Source: Cheilinus undulatus (taxonomy: Eukaryota; Chordata; Actinopteri; Labriformes; Labridae). Taken from it: a DNA stretch of 64,000 bases. The notes under the pieces are model-generated. The model saw only the letters and a program-made list of their open reading frames with translations, searched no databases and was not told where the DNA came from. Below, in pieces: positions 62,373 through 64,000 of this stretch; the stretch's first letter is position 1, and each line of letters starts with the position of its first letter. A program made the translations under genes and the position numbers. The stretch is from the NCBI RefSeq assembly GCF_018320785.1, contig NC_054866.1:10691385-10755384 (forward strand), in the 5' to 3' direction.

Positions 62373-64000
62373 GTATTTATTCACTACACTCACTCATATT
62401 ACACATCAGTGTTCAGGTAAAAGTTCCATCTTTGCATTTACACCGGGCATGTTCTGATTATTAAATGAAGGATAAAGTAGAACTGCCATCTGTTGGTCAT
62501 ATGCCTCTTTGAGGTATACAATAACTGGTCAGTGAAAGTACAGAGGTAGGTGAAGAAGAAGAGCTGGGGCAGTTTATCAGGTGGTGACTGGTAGAAATCG
62601 TATTTCTTAATGGCATAGGTGCATGTTTTGTAATAAACTTTGGATTAAAGGTCTGCTTAATCAAATGGGGGTCAAATTGATGCATAAAATATTGACCTTT
62701 GGCCTCCAAAATCTGATCAGTTCACCCTCAAATTTAAATTTAGGTGCATGTCTAACTCAACTTAAATCCTTGAGTGTAGTTTTGATACACTGTGCTTCAC
62801 TGTCATTGGAGTTGACATTTGTGCAAAGTTTTAAGAAAATTCCCAGAAGTGGTCATGGGATATTGTGTTAATAGGTAAGGGATGTAACCTGACACGCCAC
62901 ATGGATTTGTTTAAAACCTTCAATACTAAGGGTTTAGGAAAGGGCAGAGGATTTGAAAAACACTCAGATGTAGCAGCGACTGAGGTGCGGATGCACAGCT
63001 ACCGAGGAATAACGCGAACCATGGCAACTGTAGACATGTCAGTACACGACTTTGGTCGTTTTTGAAAAGAAAACATCACTGCTGTTTTTTGTTCTTTTAA
63101 CAAAGAAATGTCAAGTTCTGATAAAACTGGTGCTTTAGCAGCATCCATGCTAATCTCTTCCGCCATAATTGCACTGGTCTCTTGTTGCTGCTTGTTAACG
63201 TCACGACTCCACCGTGCCTGAAAGTACTGCTCCTCGACTCTGATTGGTCCTGTCACTTTGTAACCGAGCCCAAACAGTTCAGTTGGGAGCTTTGCAAGAT
63301 GGATTCGCCAGTGAGAAACAAGGAAATGGGCGAATCCATCTGCTTTGAAAGGTTATAAGGGATGATCATGAGGCCTAATGACCCTTTGCCTATCCCAAAA
63401 TCTAATCTCTTTATGATTAAATGGACATTTGTGCAGAGTTTGTGTTTGCAAGAATGGCCTGGACAGATGGATGACGCAGAAATATAAATATGCCTGGTTT
63501 TGCCTATCACTGGCGTGGAGACAAAAATATGGTGGATTTTTTTTTCCATTATAGAGTACAAGTTAGAGTACAAGTCCTGTTTTCTCTTATTGACTGTAAA
63601 TCAAGATGGATGCAGAAAACACTGACCGGAAGTGAGAGCTATCGAGAGCTCTCCCTGCTGACCAACTCAATATGTTATTAACCTTACCTCTGTATAGTTA
63701 ACAGATGGGAAATGGATGAAAATGTAAAGTTGAATAAATGTCAAATAACTTTTTGTCAAACTCAGAATCTGTGGTTGTGGTTTCCTTATAATACACATTG
63801 AAGTCAAGGTATTTGTTTTCGGAGTAATTATTTGCTGCAGAAAGCTGGGATGTAGCAACATGATGAAAAACTGAAACACACTCAGGCTATTTTGTCTTCT
63901 TTTTTGTGCAACAGAAAGTATTTTGTCCATGTTGATAAGTATTCGATGAAATATATATATACATTTTTTGTTTTCTCTCCCAGTATAAGAGTGTTAAAGA
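62373..64000. other. psma6 intron 3 (to window end)
   Basis: Contains two copies of the GACCTTTGACC repeat family (62690-62880, with ATTGACCTTTGGCCTCCAAA and GACATTTGTGCAAAGTTTTA; 63360-63480, with CCCAAAATCTAATC and GGACATTTGTGCAGAGTTTG). Between them is a less AT-rich stretch (62950-63350) ending in a strong hairpin. No exon of psma6 was found here. Confidence 0.6.
63297..63341. repeat. Perfect 13-bp inverted repeat (hairpin)
   Basis: AGATGGATTCGCC at 63297-63309 and GGCGAATCCATCT at 63329-63341 are exact inverse complements with a 19-base loop. The pairing extends imperfectly outward (GCA / TGC). It may be the internal part or the end of a non-autonomous DNA element. Confidence 0.8.

Overview
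The window is ordinary vertebrate nuclear DNA, most likely from a percomorph-type teleost fish. The genes are split into GT-AG exons, coding sequence is only a small part of the window, and the introns are full of fish-type DNA transposons (Tc1/mariner and hAT), LINE-related tails and a tRNA-derived SINE. Gene identities below rest on recalled family sequences; no database search was run. Exon joins were made by hand from splice sites and reading frame, and each complete gene closes to a whole number of codons.

Layout. 1-4929: no recognised gene, one SINE. 4930-8987 (minus): BTB-BACK-kelch gene of four coding exons (652 aa), probably with an untranslated first exon near 10968-11230. 11779-25298 (plus, divergent from the kelch gene): sars2, mitochondrial seryl-tRNA synthetase, 16 exons, 519 aa. 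25299-29102: intergenic, with a poly(A) signal and a dispersed repeat. 29103-45185 (plus): chga, a chromogranin A-type granin of six exons and 421 aa, with large repeat-filled introns including a minisatellite of about 1.07 kb. 45186-49016: chga 3'UTR and an old Tc1-type transposon. 49017-58618 (minus): itpk1, inositol-tetrakisphosphate 1-kinase, 10 exons, 343 aa. 59086 to the window end (plus): the first three coding exons of psma6, proteasome alpha subunit 6; the rest lies beyond the window.

The genes do not form a pathway. Mitochondrial translation, secretory-granule biogenesis, inositol phosphate metabolism and proteasome assembly sit next to each other. The chga-itpk1 neighbourhood matches the human chromosome 14q32 arrangement as I recall it. 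The itpk1 and psma6 starts are head to head within about 0.5 kb, suggesting a shared promoter.

I found no convincing undescribed biological system. The most unusual structures are two unrelated Tc1-type elements, in introns of sars2 and chga, that each consist of two transposon 5' halves fused in inverted orientation, and a 49-bp tandem array in a chga intron with hairpin-forming units and a four-unit higher-order repeat.
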